The notes below the pieces were generated by a model. The model saw only the letters and a list, made by a program, of their open reading frames with translations. It was not told where the DNA came from and made no database searches. Made by a program: the position numbers and the translations under genes. A stretch of DNA of 64,000 bases, from positions 1,016,348-1,080,347 of the forward strand of contig JH720297.1 of NCBI GenBank assembly GCA_000231825.2. The letters run 5' to 3'. Positions 13,447 to 26,629 of the stretch are shown one piece after another (position 1 is the stretch's first letter; every line of letters starts with the position of its first letter). The DNA comes from Tetrahymena elliotti 4EA (Eukaryota > Ciliophora > Oligohymenophorea > Hymenostomatida > Tetrahymenidae).

Positions 13447-15504
13447 TCATTAGTTATAAGTTTAGCCATTATATATGTTGTTTGTTAAGGCACTATAAAT
13501 ATCAGATTAACTAATTTTTATATTTATTTAGGGTTAATCACTACTAAAAACTGAGGATTAAGTAGATCCATTTAAACTCATTCTTATTTCTTTTGGCTTA
13601 TCTTTACTTTACCAGTATTAAAGCTCTTTCATAGCTTTTTTTATTTAAGTTTAATAGCTTAGATTCTCCCTTTCTAATTGCTTCACTTGAAACTCTTACT
13701 TTTTTAAATGAGTTTCTATTTTTAAAATTAAATCGTTATTAGTAATTTGAAATATCTATTTATATTGCTTAAAAAGAAAATTAGCTAAATAAATTGAAAG
13801 TCTACCTAATTGTTGCTATTCTTCGAGCTTCTATACCTAATTATTTAGTGGCTCAACTAATCTTTTATTATCTTTTTTTAAGGTTTCTACTAAGTCCTTA
13901 AGCTTCTTGTAATATATTATGTCCTATTTTAAATTTTAATCATTTTTACTCTAGGATTAATTCATGTTTGAAAATTACTTTGTTGAGTTTCTCTTGTTGC
14001 TTCTAAACTTATTACTTTTTAACTTAATTTTTGCTTTACTATTCTTCATATTGCTAAATAATCTTTTTATATTCTTTCAGGTGTTGTTGTGATTGATCTT
14101 TTTTATCTGAATTTTTCTTCTTGCTTGTGCTGTTTTAGCTTTTTGAAGCACTCTGAGAAACAAACTAATCAGAAAAACTCTAAAAATCTTTAAACAACCT
14201 GAATATTTTATTTAACAATTAAAATTAATTTTTAGATTTGCAAAATTTAAGTTGAAAAATTACTCCTTTTTAACTGATTCATAGTGATACTGGCGACCTC
14301 CATTTTATTTTGGTTAGCTATTTGCTGACTAGAAATTCACAGTAGATTGAGATTGTCTGTTTCTGGAATTATTGTTTTTTGAAGAACTTTTATCACTTAT
14401 TAAGGATGAATGCCTCTATCTCAATACTTTCTAATAAATAGTTACATCTTCTTAGTAAATAATAGTGGAGTTCATATTCCTTCTAACAGAAGTTGAAGCT
14501 TTACTGGTAGAAGAATAAATTGATTTCCTATATGAAATCGATGAATATTTTTGATTAGATTCACTGAGCATTTTGCTGCTTTCTTATTATTTTTAGCTGT
14601 TAATTTTCTTTTCTGTCAAAGGTTTCTTTTTTAAAAAGTTCTTTTAGTTACTTTTAAAATCACTATTTTAGCATTCTTAAAAGGAGATACTCTCTTAATT
14701 AATGCTAGTTAAATCTTTTTTAGTCGAAACTTATCTTTCAGATATATTTTCATTCTTATTTTTTATTTTTGATGAGGAAACACTAGATGTTCTTTCAGAT
14801 TGAATACTTTTTTTATTGAAACCTTAAGATTTACTTAAAGAGGAATTGGACTTTGAATTAGAAGAACTGCTATTTAAATTTTATGAAGAATTTGAGGACA
14901 TTCTTTTCTAAATGTTTTCAGATGAGTTATTATTTTAAAAGTTTTCTTTATTTTTCAGAATATCTTAAACTTGCAGTTTCTAGTCTGGTTAATGAAAAGA
15001 AGGAGAATAATTGACCTCATACAGTTCTTAATCTTCTTTTTATTATTCTATTTCTTATTTTATCAATTCATCTAAATACTGAAGCTACATCAATTAATCT
15101 TGCTTTTTTTGTTGTAAATCTGCTAACGAACTCTATTTATTTGGACTATTGTCTTACATTTATTATTATTTTTACATCTAATTTTTAGAATTTAAATCTT
15201 AGAAAGATTAGCTATGGTTCTAAGAAGCACCTAAATTGAATCTTTCTTTAAAATATTGTTGAGTTTCTATTGGGATATTGTTTGTTCGTTATAAAATTTG
15301 ATTTAGAATATGTGAGATATTTTGCTTAATATCATTTTCTTCCTTCTTCGTTGGTGTTATAACTTATACTTCCTAATGAATTTTCTTTTTACTTCCACTT
15401 GTACTACGATTATGGTGACTTTACTAACTTCTACTCCTACTCATTCCCTCAGAAGGTTACTACTAAGACTCAACTGAGAAATATTACAACTTATCTCTCA
15501 TCAT
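13447..15504 (-). CDS. Coiled-coil protein, weak DRC4/GAS8 resemblance
   Basis: Minus strand, three exons: 15504-14264, 14198-13979 and 13923-13447, with introns 14199-14263 (65 bp) and 13924-13978 (55 bp). Phases agree at both joins and give 645 residues. The first about 410 residues are low-complexity Ser/Asn/Gln/Lys. The C-terminal third is predicted coiled coil and includes LKKDNKRLVEPLNNQVQKLE. That block recalls the N-K-R-L-x-E/D-P-L element of the axonemal dynein regulatory subunit DRC4/GAS8, but the rest does not follow that family closely. A ciliary coiled-coil role is therefore only a hint. The start is the first of two adjacent ATG codons. Confidence 0.75.
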
Positions 15505-16610
15505 TGTAAAAAAGTAAATTAATTAATCAAAATATTTAGAGTATTTTTTACTAACTAATATTAAATGTTAGAAATTAACAGTAATTAATTATTCTTTTCT
15601 ATTTTTATTCATCTAAAATGTGCGCTAAAAGCTTTTTATTTTTTAATTCATTTTTCATAGAGAACTCAAAGTAGAGATTCCTAAAATTCATTTATTTTCC
15701 TCAAATACTTTTTTAACGATTAATAAATCCCGTTTTCATTCCTATTTTAGTTTTTATAAATTATAAAACTGAAAAATTATTTTAATTATTTACAAAAAAT
15801 ATTTAATAATTTTGATGTTTTTTGGAGTAATAAATGCATGAGGCTTTCATTTAAGTTTGTTATTATTTTCTGAATAGCATATTATTATTAATAAAGGTAC
15901 TCTTTAATAATATAAGGTGATTTTTAATAATTGTAGATATTTTAATTATTTTATTTTTGGGTTTTGATAAATAGAAAACAAAAAAAACTGATTATTTTAT
16001 AATATTTTCTTTTTAAATAAATTAAACCTTAGGGAATACTTATATGATCAATTCTAATTGTTATATTGCTATTTATGTTTTAAATTTTTGCTTAGAAGAA
16101 ATATAATAAAGTTATTGATAATTAAGATTTGTTATTTTTATTTTTAATTAACCAATTATGATGGGGGAGTTTTTCTATAGAACTTTTTTAGAATATTGTC
16201 ATTTTTAAAATTAAATCAACTTAATCTAAAATGTTTTAAAATTTTTAAACAAGCCTAACTAACCATTAATTTTACATTTTTTTAACTTTATTTGTAGAAA
16301 ACGAAAAATTTTATGAAAATAAACATAAAATAAATATTTTTAATATCTATGTTAAATTAAAATACTTTTTTTTTAAAAAAATTGTATTGGTTTCTTCTAT
16401 TCTTTTTTTTTATGTAAAAAAAAATAATATTCACAATTTAATTCAATGATTAGTGAAATAAAAACTTTTATTTTTCTTTGAATTAATTAAAAAAGGTAAA
16501 ATGCAAAATAATATCTATAAGATTAGAATGAATATTCTTTTTTTAGTAAAGATTTAAATTATTAAAACAAACAACAAAAAAAAGAAAATAATAGATAAAA
16601 AAGAAGTAAA
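15505..16610. other. Divergent intergenic region
   Basis: About 1.1 kb between the 5' ends of the coiled-coil gene (-) and the acidic coiled-coil gene (+), so it should carry both promoters. AT-rich with T- and A-runs. No distinct motif was recognised. Confidence 0.6.
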
Positions 16611-17495
16611 ATGGAAAGATTAATTGAAGCTACTGTAAATTTTTACTTTGTGAAATGTAAATTTGAAAAGAATGCTTAAATCTGTATTGATTATTAAAGT
16701 AACACAAATGATAACTTAAAAAACTACTTGAATATATTAAAATTGGTGCTAGAGAAGTATAATATCCAAATTATTAATTTATGCTACTAATCATAAGCTT
16801 ATGATAGAAACAAATGTAGTTATTCTACTTAAAAAATTCGCTTTTCAGAAAGATTGTTTTAAAACTCAGACAAATTAGGAAAATTTCTAGAATAGATAGT
16901 AGTGAAGCACTAATTATATCATGTAAAGAATATTGATTTTATTGTATAAGTTTTATTGTTTAATAACTAGTAACCTTCAAGAAATATTTGCATTAAAGAA
17001 GATAATTTTAAAAATGTAAATCAATCTCTGTAAGCTATTATGAATTAACAGAACCAATCTTTAAACCAGATCTTGTAAGATTTAGATTAAGATAATAAAG
17101 AGATTCCAAGAAGAAAATATAAGAAAAAATCATAATATTAAGATGATGAAGATGAGATAGACTTAAAAGACAGTACTCCTTATTAAAATTAAGCCACTTT
17201 ATATTAATAAGAAGAAATTAGCTAAATTTTCAATAGACAAATAGAAAGTGCTTAAGATGAAACCCAAACTGATTAGTAAAATTAATCAGAACCTAGAATT
17301 ATGGATCTTCAAAAAGAAAATGAAGAGCTAAAGGCATAGAATTAGAAGATAAATTCATTAGAATAAATAGTTTAAAATTAATAAATTTAAATAGATTAAT
17401 TAGAAAATTAAAATAAAATTTTTTTGGGAGAGCTATAAAAATTAAAAGAGATGCTTAGCAGCTAAAAATATGATAGTGATGATAAACAAAAATGA
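16611..17495 (+). CDS. Unknown acidic protein with C-terminal coiled coil
   Basis: Single exon of 295 codons, 294 residues, beginning MERLIEATVNFYF. Residues 1-130 look like a compact, Cys- and hydrophobic-containing domain. The middle is Gln/Asp/Glu-rich and disordered. Residues about 235-285 (for example LQKENEELKAQNQKINSLEQ) form a heptad coiled coil. No family recognised. It runs away from the neighbouring coiled-coil gene, with which it shares a divergent promoter region. Consistent residue composition across 295 TGA-free codons makes chance unlikely. Confidence 0.75.
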
Positions 17496-18177
17496 TCAAT
17501 AATGATTATTACTTTTATACTTCAATCCAAACTCTATAATTTAATTCTTACTATTTCATCTACAGTATATTTCAAAAAAACAAAAATTAATTATAAAAGA
17601 CTTTTATTTTTTTTGTTTTTAATTAAAGAGGTCTTTTCTTAATAAAATAATTTATCTTCATTTTATACCATTCATAAAACCAAATTATATATTTATATCC
17701 ATTGTTTATTTTTAGTTTGATATTTTTGAGAAAATATAAATTTAATCTTTCATGTTCAATTTGTAAACTTTATCAAATACCTGAAATAATTAATAAAAGT
17801 CAACATAAATCAGCAAATAAATGAATTAGATAATTAACTCAAATATTTCTAACAATAAAGATCAAATTATTTTATAAAATTTAAATTAAAATTCAGACTA
17901 ATTATCATTAAATACATCCATTATTAACAGATTAAATTGCAAAAGAAAAATTAAAATAAGAGATTTATATTATTTAGGGATATTTATCAATTTAAAATAC
18001 TCTATTGATATACCTCTATTAATCATGTTCATTGTATGAATTACATTTTTTTAAATTAATTTTAAAAAAGTAAATGAATTAATGAATAAATTTAAGTAGA
18101 TTTCTTTCTTGTTTTTTAAGTACAACTATTATACTTATTGAATATCAAATAAAATTGTAGAAGATAGATTAAAAAAA
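17496..18177. other. Intergenic
   Basis: AT-rich spacer downstream of the acidic coiled-coil gene. Nothing recognised. Confidence 0.55.
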
Positions 18178-18416
18178 ATGGATAACTTCTAATTCAACTA
18201 ATCCATCTCATTTCTTAAATGTGAAATTCTCGATTATATTAATGAAACTGTAAATCAAAAAATAAAAAAATAAATATAACAAAATTTCTTATTTCTTAGA
18301 TATAGTCATAAAAAATTATTGAACATATGAATGTAATAGTAGAAAATAAATTAAAAAAAATTATTTAACCAAGAAACTCCTCATTTTTTAAAGCTAATTA
18401 TTTTATAAAATAATGA
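18178..18416 (+). CDS. Possible small two-exon gene, 62 residues
   Basis: Exon 18178-18249 begins ATGGATAACTTC. A 50-bp GTAAAT...CTTAG intron (18250-18299) then joins in phase 0 to exon 18300-18416, which ends TAATGA. The product starts MDNFQFNQSISFLKCEI and is helical and Lys/Ile-rich. The exon-intron fit is clean but there is no homology. Another protein-like segment (ADYERDNFNFVNENK, about 18460-18540) follows an AACAG acceptor and might be a further exon; I could not join it in phase. It lies tail-to-tail with PEX1. Confidence 0.3.
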
Positions 18417-18684
18417 ATAATCATTATTCATTTTTACTATTTTTTTTGTTAACAGAGCTGATTATGAAAGAGATAATTTCAATTTCGTAAATGAAAATAA
18501 ACAAAAATCTAGAGTTTTTAATGAAATTTAAGGAAAGTGAGCAATAATTAGTTAATTGAATAATTAAAATGATTTATATTAAAAAACTATTTACATAATA
18601 GATAGAGTAATAATTTTACTTCTTGATTTAGAAGAATTAATATATTTTTTGTTTGAAATTATAATTTAACAATTAGGTTTTTTT

Positions 18685-21600
18685 TCAGTTTAGTGTTTAT
18701 TTTTATTTTGAAATATCTTGGACTGCTTTAGGATCTGAGAACTTTTTGTACATAGATTCGAACTTTTAGACATCTTTAAGATTTAGTGAAGGTCTAAAAG
18801 ATTTGAATGTTTTTTCAAAGAATTTCTTGGTCAATGTAAAATCGAACTCAAAGTTTTCATTTTATTTCTTTTCTTCAATCATATCATGAGCCATTTTAAT
18901 TCTAATTTCCTTTAAGAAGGCAACAATATCTGAAGAAGTAAAGTTTTCAGTTACTTTTATCAAATCTTCAAAGCTCAAATCATCTCCCATTTTTAAGTTC
19001 TTACCATAAATCGATAAGATATCTCTTCTTTCTTCTTCATTAGGGAAACCTAAATAAACGTGTCTGTCAATACGACCCTATTAATAGAACATATTTATTT
19101 TTGATAAGTTTTTTATTTCAGTAAATTAAATAAATATTTTGAAACTTCCGGAAATTATTTTATTTTGATAATTTTATCATTTAAATCATAAAATTTCAAT
19201 GAAATTGATTCATTTTTTTGGTTTTATGTAAAAAATTACTGGACGTAATAAAGCTGGATCAATAAGATCAGGTCTACTTGAAGCTGCTAAGATGCATACT
19301 CCTTCTAAGGAAGCAACACCATCAAGATAACATAAAAATTAGTTAACAACTCTATCTGTGACTCCTGTAGAACCTGAGTTTCTTCTTGGAACTATTGCAT
19401 CGAATTCATCAAAGAACACAATACTTGGTCTCACAGAATAAGCTATTATATGTATTTAATTAATAAAAAATTATAAAAAATAGAAAATAAATACCTTTTT
19501 CAAACACATCTCTTACTGCTTGTTCAGATGCACCAATATATTTATTTAAAATTTCAGGTCCTTTTACACTAAAGAAGTTAAGTCCTAATTCATTTGCTGT
19601 AGCTTTAGCCAAATAAGTTTTTCCACAGCCAGGAGGACCATACAAAAGGACACCTCTAGGCAATTTGATTGGAATATTTTTAAACAAGAATTCATATTTA
19701 ATAGGAACTTCAAATGTTTCTCTAATAGTATCCTTTACTTCTAATAAACCGCCAACATGTTCAAACTTAGGGAAATTTCTATATTATTTAAAAGAATAAT
19801 TCATTTTTAAGCTATTTAAATTTTAAATTATTTACTTAGAACTTTTAAAACTTTTATTAGAGAGATCTGATATTTTTTATAATATTTAATTTTGATTTAT
19901 ATCTGCTTATTCTTGGTAAATTTTCTATGTTAACATGAAGAATTCATTCAGAGTGAAATTCTCTGTTGATGATCCTAATTCATCAACATTCATTTCAATC
20001 TTGCATGTGTTTTGCAAATATTCAAAAAGCTACTTTCTCTTAGCATAATTAGCTATCTCCAGATTCATATAAACATCTATTATTTCTATTAAAAATAAAT
20101 TTATTTTTTAATTTTCAAAAATTCAAAATTTCTTGGTAATTTTAATAAGCAATCAAATAGTTTGCTTTTATGATTGCTGATTGTGAGAATTAGTTTAATA
20201 GGATAATTTTGATGCTAATTTGAGGAAATAAACCCATGTCGGGAATGGTTATTAAATCTTCTGAATTTAAAACGTATACCAAAAAGATAAACAAAAATGC
20301 GAATTTTTTTGTCTTACTTAAGCTTTGAAGTAAATAACTTTAATTTTTATCTTGGATTTTTGAATGTATTTTATTTTAACTGAATAGAAAAAGCATTTGA
20401 AATAAATCTTACTTGGGAGATTTGAATTAATTATTTCTTTAGACTCAGTGAGGAATATAAATTTAACTCTGGGATTAGCATGAGAATATTTTTTGATTTA
20501 ATCTTTTAGATATTTTGAAATGATTTCACTGACTAAAATCAATTAAAATTGTTGGAAGTCTATTCTTTCTAGGTTTTTACACATTCTTTCTATATTGTCA
20601 CAGATAAATATTGATGGCTTTTTGATGCATGCAATTTGTATTTTTGTGGCTATGTAGTTTTTAGCATAGTCTAGGAGAACTTGTTCTTGTAATTCTGCAA
20701 AGTCAAGATACTCTATGTAATATTCTGGATATTTTTGTTTAATATATTCGCAGGTATAAGTTTTTCCATTTTATGATTTACCTTGAATGCACATAACAGA
20801 TTATTAGGTTTAATTCTATTCCAATTGCTTTTAATTTAAGAAATCTTGCAATTTTTTTAATTCGCTTGAATATAAAACTTCATAAATTCCTAATTTAATT
20901 TTCTAAAATGGGTCTACAGATAATTTAGATTTAACAAGTTTATTTATGTTCACAATATCTTTATCATGAAAATCTTAAAAGAAATCTTATTGACTAACAA
21001 ATATCAAATTATTTGTAATGCTTTGTGCATGTTGGGGATTTTCATGTATAACCTAAGCTGCTCTAGCAACATCAGAAATCAAAGCTTAGCCTTATTAAGA
21101 AGAATCTAAGTTGAGTGAAGATCTATTCAAAGAAGATTATAAAGAAGAGGAATTATTCTCAAATAAAATCATCTTGAGTGTTTCTTTTGATTCTGGCATA
21201 ATTTCTAAAATCTTTAGAATATAATAATTCCCATTAATTACATAAATTTAGTTAGTGTAATAAATATCTTATTAAGCCCTTTAGAATCTGCTTATTATCT
21301 ATGCCAATATCAAGCTATGATCAACAGACAAATCTTCTTTTCCATTTTACCCATAAATCTATCTAAATACTAACTTAATCTTATTAGATGGCGACATGAA
21401 ATCATGTAAAGAAAGTATTCTGTTGTCCTTAATATTATCTAGCTCGTATTTTAAATCTATTTAAACTAATTTTCAAAAAAAATTATTTAATAATTTCTAT
21501 GCTAAAATGCTATAAAATCTATTTATTTTTAGATTAAAACTTTTCAAACTTAAAAAAACAAAAAGACTTGGTTGGGATTTAATTGTTTTTAAACCATTTT

Positions 21601-22878
21601 TTCAAACATAAAAAAACTTTTCTAATTGAAATAAAATCTATTTTCAAATAAATTGATAATCTCCAATGATAAAAAAAATAAATTTCTTATTATTTTCAAA
21701 AATCAAACATCAAGTTATTTTTCTTGCTATGCTTTTTAACCTTGATAAATTTGAATAAAATTATTCTTTTCTTCATTAAAAATGGTTATTAAAAATAGTT
21801 TGTTAAATGCTTTTGCTGTGTTTTGAGAAATGTTTGAAAAAAATAAAAAATGAAATTTGAATCGAAGCAAAAAAATAATACCTATGCTCTTGGAGTTTAA
21901 ACCTAGTGCTTTTTACATAAATTCATTAAAATAGATTAGATTATCATCTTCTATATCTTCTCTGCAGCTTATTAAAACCATGCATTATTCACTCTTTTTG
22001 AGTTTTTGCTAATTATTTGCATTTGCTTGCTTGTCTTCTGGATTTTTCACCTTTTAGGCTCTTTGCTGCTTGTTAAGAAATGTCTTAAAATCTGTGTAAT
22101 CGCTTTCTTTAACAATTTTTTCCATACTTAATCTATACAATTTATTTTCTGCAATTTTATATTTTGCAAAAACCTTTTTGGAAATGTACAATCTGTAATC
22201 ATTTTCACCATATATTTAGCTTGTACGAAGACGGAGGAATTCAATATCATCAATATCTTCATCACTTTCACCATTATCTTAAATTTAATTTTCGATTTCT
22301 TAATCTTCATTTAATCTTTTCTTTTTCTGCTACTTATTTTGTTTAGATTTCAAAACATCTTCAGCAGGAGATAAAATAATCAATTCTGCAGAAGGACTAA
22401 TCATTTTACCTGAGTTATCATCACCGTTTCCTTTATATTCAAATAAAACATACTAGCTATCACTATAATATGCAGGAAACTTCAAACCAGGATAAATAAC
22501 ACTGATTTGATTCAGCAAATTTTGCTCGAACTTATCTTGCATTTAACAAACCATCTCATAATAATCAGCATTTGCTACATACAACTCTAATCTAACTTCT
22601 GTATTTGAAGCACCTAATATTTCAATATCAACGGGCTCTCCTTCCTCTAAACCTAAACACTATGCAAATACTCTTGAAATTTCTATTTCATTTTCCTATT
22701 TAGTTGCTCCAGCAGCATATCCTACATATAATTTTTCCTTGTTGAATCTGGTAAGTCTAACCTATCTACATATAGCCTATTCGCTATAATTTTAATCAGT
22801 CAAGCTTCCTATCCTCATAGGAAGACTGACATAACAATCTTTTTTTTCTACAAAACGAACTTAGAGTTTGTGCACCAT
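18685..22878 (-). CDS. PEX1: Peroxisomal AAA ATPase PEX1
   Basis: Minus strand, six exons: 22878-21882, 21465-20413, 20085-19836, 19778-19495, 19442-19240 and 19077-18685. All phases agree; total 1059 residues (yeast PEX1 about 1040). PEX1 with PEX6 forms the hexameric motor that extracts the ubiquitinated import receptor PEX5 from the peroxisome membrane. Visible parts are an N-terminal double-psi-barrel region, D1 with Walker A GKSQNGKT (about 560-567), and D2 with Walker A GPPGCGKT (814-821) and Walker B IVFFDEFD (869-876). The D2 blocks [37 protein letters not shown] and [19 protein letters not shown] are PEX1-specific. The D1 Walker B is degenerate ([12 protein letters not shown] instead of DE). 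Introns are 416, 327, 57, 52 and 162 bp. The acceptor of intron 2 could instead be 9 bp further in. Confidence 0.95.
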
Positions 22879-23847
22879 TTACTTTTTAAACAAAGAATTT
22901 TGCTATGTTAAAAAAAATTAACAAATTATTAATATAAATCAAATTATCAAATATAATAAAATTTTTGGAATTTTAGAAGATTTCTCAATAAGTAAATAAT
23001 TTAATTTGCGCAACATTCGTCAATATAACGATACAAACAAATTGCAAATCATTTATTTGACGTATAATTGTTAAACAAAAACAAACATATTTTAGATTTT
23101 ATTTAGATATTGTACTCTTTACAAACAACTATTTATTTATCAATCAATCCTACTTTTAAAAAACAAACAATCAAATAACAAAATTCATCAGATTTTCAAA
23201 AAAATTATCTTATTTTAATGGATAGAGAATCAATCAAAATATTAATAAGATATTATAAATATTTAAATTTTAAACATTGGATTTTTCTTTATCATAGCTC
23301 AAAATAAGTCTTAAAATTTATTTCTAAAAACTTTATGATTTGATTTATTTTCAGGGGGTTCAACATTTAAAATTTAATTTAAAAATCTACTTAATCTTTT
23401 TGTTTGTATAATTCATTCAAAGTATTTATTAAATTATAAAAGTGATTGCATACCCTGCTTAATTATATCCATAAATAATGTATTTATTCACAAATTTACA
23501 TAATTTTTATTCAAATCAAATTTTGAATACTTAGTCTTAAAACATACGGCAATTATAACTTTAATTTATTTTTAAAATTTCCATTTAAAAAATAAATAAA
23601 ATATATAAAAATATTAATGAATAATAGTTACTAATAGCACTTAAAAACATTTTTGGCATTTAGATAGAGACTGTTACTTATGCATTTGTGTTGATTTTGA
23701 AAATAGAATTATGATATTAAAATGTTAGAAGAAGTATCAAAATTAGTAAATATAAAAAGATTCTAATTTAATTACAAATAGATTGATTATCATAAATTTA
23801 ATAGCAATTACCTAAAAATTCTAGATTTTGAAAACAAAAAGCTGAAA
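22879..23847. promoter_or_regulatory. Divergent promoter region, PEX1 / TSR3
   Basis: About 0.95 kb between two divergent 5' ends. AT-rich, with several AAACAAACAA-type words near 23070-23170. The TSR3 frame stays open upstream to an ATG at 23722, so the right 126 bp may be coding. No defined promoter motif recognised. Confidence 0.4.
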
Positions 23848-26163
23848 ATGAAATCATAGCAAAAAGATAAGTACTCAAAGAATAAATCAACAGATCAAAA
23901 AAATTTAAGAATTCTCCAACAATAAGATTTAGAAAACTAACATTTAAATGCCTTGATCGACAGTAATGGAAAATAGTCTAAATAAAAGAAAAAGAGCAAA
24001 AAAAATGATTTGCATGATGAAGAAGACTAACACTAAGAAGAATAAGATTAAAATGATCAAGATGGAGTCGAAGGAAAACAATAAGATAATTCAGAGTCTG
24101 ATAGCAATGATTCTGATAATTCATATGAACAAAATAGCGGTGATGAAGATGGAGGTATGGATGATGAAGATTGTGATGATGATATATAAAATCTTAATTC
24201 AGATGATGAGGAGATAAAAAAACCTGAAGTAATTTAGTTATTACATTAATATAAGGATTAATATGAGCAAAGATATCTTCATAATTGAGCAATAAAATTT
24301 TATTCAATATTTGATTCTTAATTTTACCAACAGTTGATTTTTATTTTAGATTTCATTTGACAATTTTTGAATTATTCTACCTACTTTCAATATCAAGAAA
24401 TGCATTATATTATGATTAGATCTTATCTTTAAAGCATTTTGTTAATGTTAATTTTATTCAAATAATAGAAATGGGCAAACTTATTTATGATTGACTTTAA
24501 GCAATGTGATTCTAAGAAATGTACTGGTAGAAAAATGTAACGCCATAGACTTTTGAAATCGATTGGTCATAGATAAAAGTATTTAGGTATAGTTTTAAGT
24601 GGTACAGCAACTAAGACTATTTCAAAGGAAGATCTTCCTATTATTGAAAAGCATGGTTTGTGTTGTTTAGATTGCTCATGGGCTAAGGCTATGGGTATAG
24701 AAACAAATTATGCTAATGAAAGATTATTACCTCATATGGTTGCATGCAACCCAGTAAATTATGGTAAACCTTTTAAATTATCTTGTGTAGAAGCTTTTGC
24801 AGCAGGTCTTATGATTACTGGATATGAAGAATAGGCTGATTTTATCTTATCTAAGTTTAAATGGGGTATTAACTTTTTCAAGGTAAATGAAGAAGTTTTC
24901 TAGTATTATTAAGGATGCTTTACTGCTAAAGAATTTGAGGGTGCTGCAAAGAGATATTTAGAAGATTGTGAAGTCAATAGATAGTAAACTAATTAAGTTA
25001 GAAAATATGATTTACCTTCTTCTGATGATGATGAAGATAATGATAATGATTTAAATAATTAAGAGAAAGAAGTACTTTAAATAGAAAATGAATAAAAAGA
25101 ATTAGAAAAATAAAATTAGGCCGAGACTAAGAAAGAAAAGAATAAAAAAAAATTTGAATCAAATGTAAAATAATTTATTAGCAGCAAGCCCAAAGAAAGT
25201 GTTGAAAAAGTACAAGACGAATCTGATGAAGAGCAATCAAAGAAGACAAAGAAAAGTTCAAAGAGTAAAAAAGCAGAAAAAGAATCAAGTAAAAGCAAAA
25301 AAGAGAATAATAATTAGAAAGAATAGGAGGATGTCAGTGAAGTGTAGGATCAAGAAGAAGAAGAAGAAGTAGATGATTTGGAAGAAAGAAAGAGATTAAG
25401 AAAAGCTAAAAAGAGTTAAGATGATAAAAAGCAAGGAAAGGGAAAAGGTAAAAAAAGAAATAAAAAAGATTCAGATGATGAAGAGGAAGAAGATGGTAAA
25501 TAGAAGGAATAAAATTAATAAGCAAAATAAGAAAATGAAGTTTAGTAGATTGTAGTTGTTGAAGATAAATCTCCTAATCATGTTAATAGAACTGATGTTA
25601 AAAGTATTATCAAGAATAAATCATCAAACGGTTTAAATGCTGATTAGTAAAATAATCAATAGAAAAACGAAGTTTCTGATGAGGAAGGAGAAGATGATAT
25701 TCTGAATGAAGAAGAAGAAAAGAAATAAAAAGAACTTATGGAAGAAAAGAAGAAATCTGTTCGATTCTCAGAAATTCAGTTAGTTAAGGAATTTTTAAAG
25801 GAAGATAGTGATGAAGAAAGAAAAAAGAAGCAAAAGAGACACAATAAGAAAGATAAAAATGCTGGTAAATAAGAAAAACACAAAAACATAAAGGAAGAAA
25901 TTGAAATATTGAAAGATAACGAGGAACATTCTGTAAACAAACAGGAATTAAAGCAATAAGATAAAAATATAGTAACAGGAGCTGTAAAGGATGATGAAAT
26001 AACACATGAAAAAGATAGTCAAAAGCATGCAGACAATAAGAATAAAAATAAGAAATATAAATAATTAGATTAAATTATTGCTAAGGCTAAGCAAAAAAAG
26101 GAAAAGAAGAAAGCTAAGAAAGATCATTAACATGATGAAAAAGAAGACAAAGAAGAAGAATGA
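23848..26163 (+). CDS. TSR3: TSR3, 18S rRNA aminocarboxypropyltransferase
   Basis: Exons 23848-24228 and 24469-26163 join in phase 0 over a 240-bp GTAATT...TAG intron; 691 residues. TSR3 transfers the 3-amino-3-carboxypropyl group from S-adenosylmethionine to the hypermodified uridine of 18S rRNA late in 40S maturation. The core (about 128-310) has MIDFKQCDSKKCTGRKM, LDCSWAKA, RLLPHMVACNPVNYGKPFKL, SCVEAFAAGL and KFKWGINFF, all close to yeast TSR3. The join is supported because the family match continues upstream of the first ATG of exon 2 (KWANLF). Exon 1 adds a Lys- then Asp/Glu-rich arm. The C-terminal about 380 residues are a very charged Lys/Glu tail with repeated acidic patches. An in-frame ATG at 23722 is an alternative start. 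Exon 1 as a separate acidic protein ending at 24288 is less likely. Confidence 0.85.
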
Positions 26164-26629
26164 AAAAATAAAAAAATTTTATTAAGCTATTAGACAAAAT
26201 AATAGTTTAAGTAGAAGTTGAATTAAATTTTAAATTAAAGTAAACAATATTTAATTAATCAATTTAAATAAAGTATATGAAGAGTCTGTTTTTATAATAT
26301 TGCTATTAAAGAATATTCGTGTATTAATTGAATTTATTAATTAATTAATTAATTAATTTAGTTATTCATTCACATTTCATGATTACACAAAATATGATTT
26401 TGAATTGATATGCAAATTTAATTTACACCATATATTTAATTATATTAAATCTTTAATCCAAAGTAAGATAGAAAAATAAGTGATTTAATTTCTTCAAATT
26501 TGGGTATATTCATGTTAATCTTTATTAAAATTCATTTTTGCATTAAAAATTCTTAAAAAATCATTAATTTTTAGGTTTTCTAAAATATTCAAAACATTCT
26601 ATAAATCTTGTCTAAAAGAACAAAACGCA
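26164..26629. other. Intergenic with TTAA microsatellite
   Basis: Short spacer. Contains a run of TTAA repeats at about 26335-26358. No gene. Confidence 0.7.
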
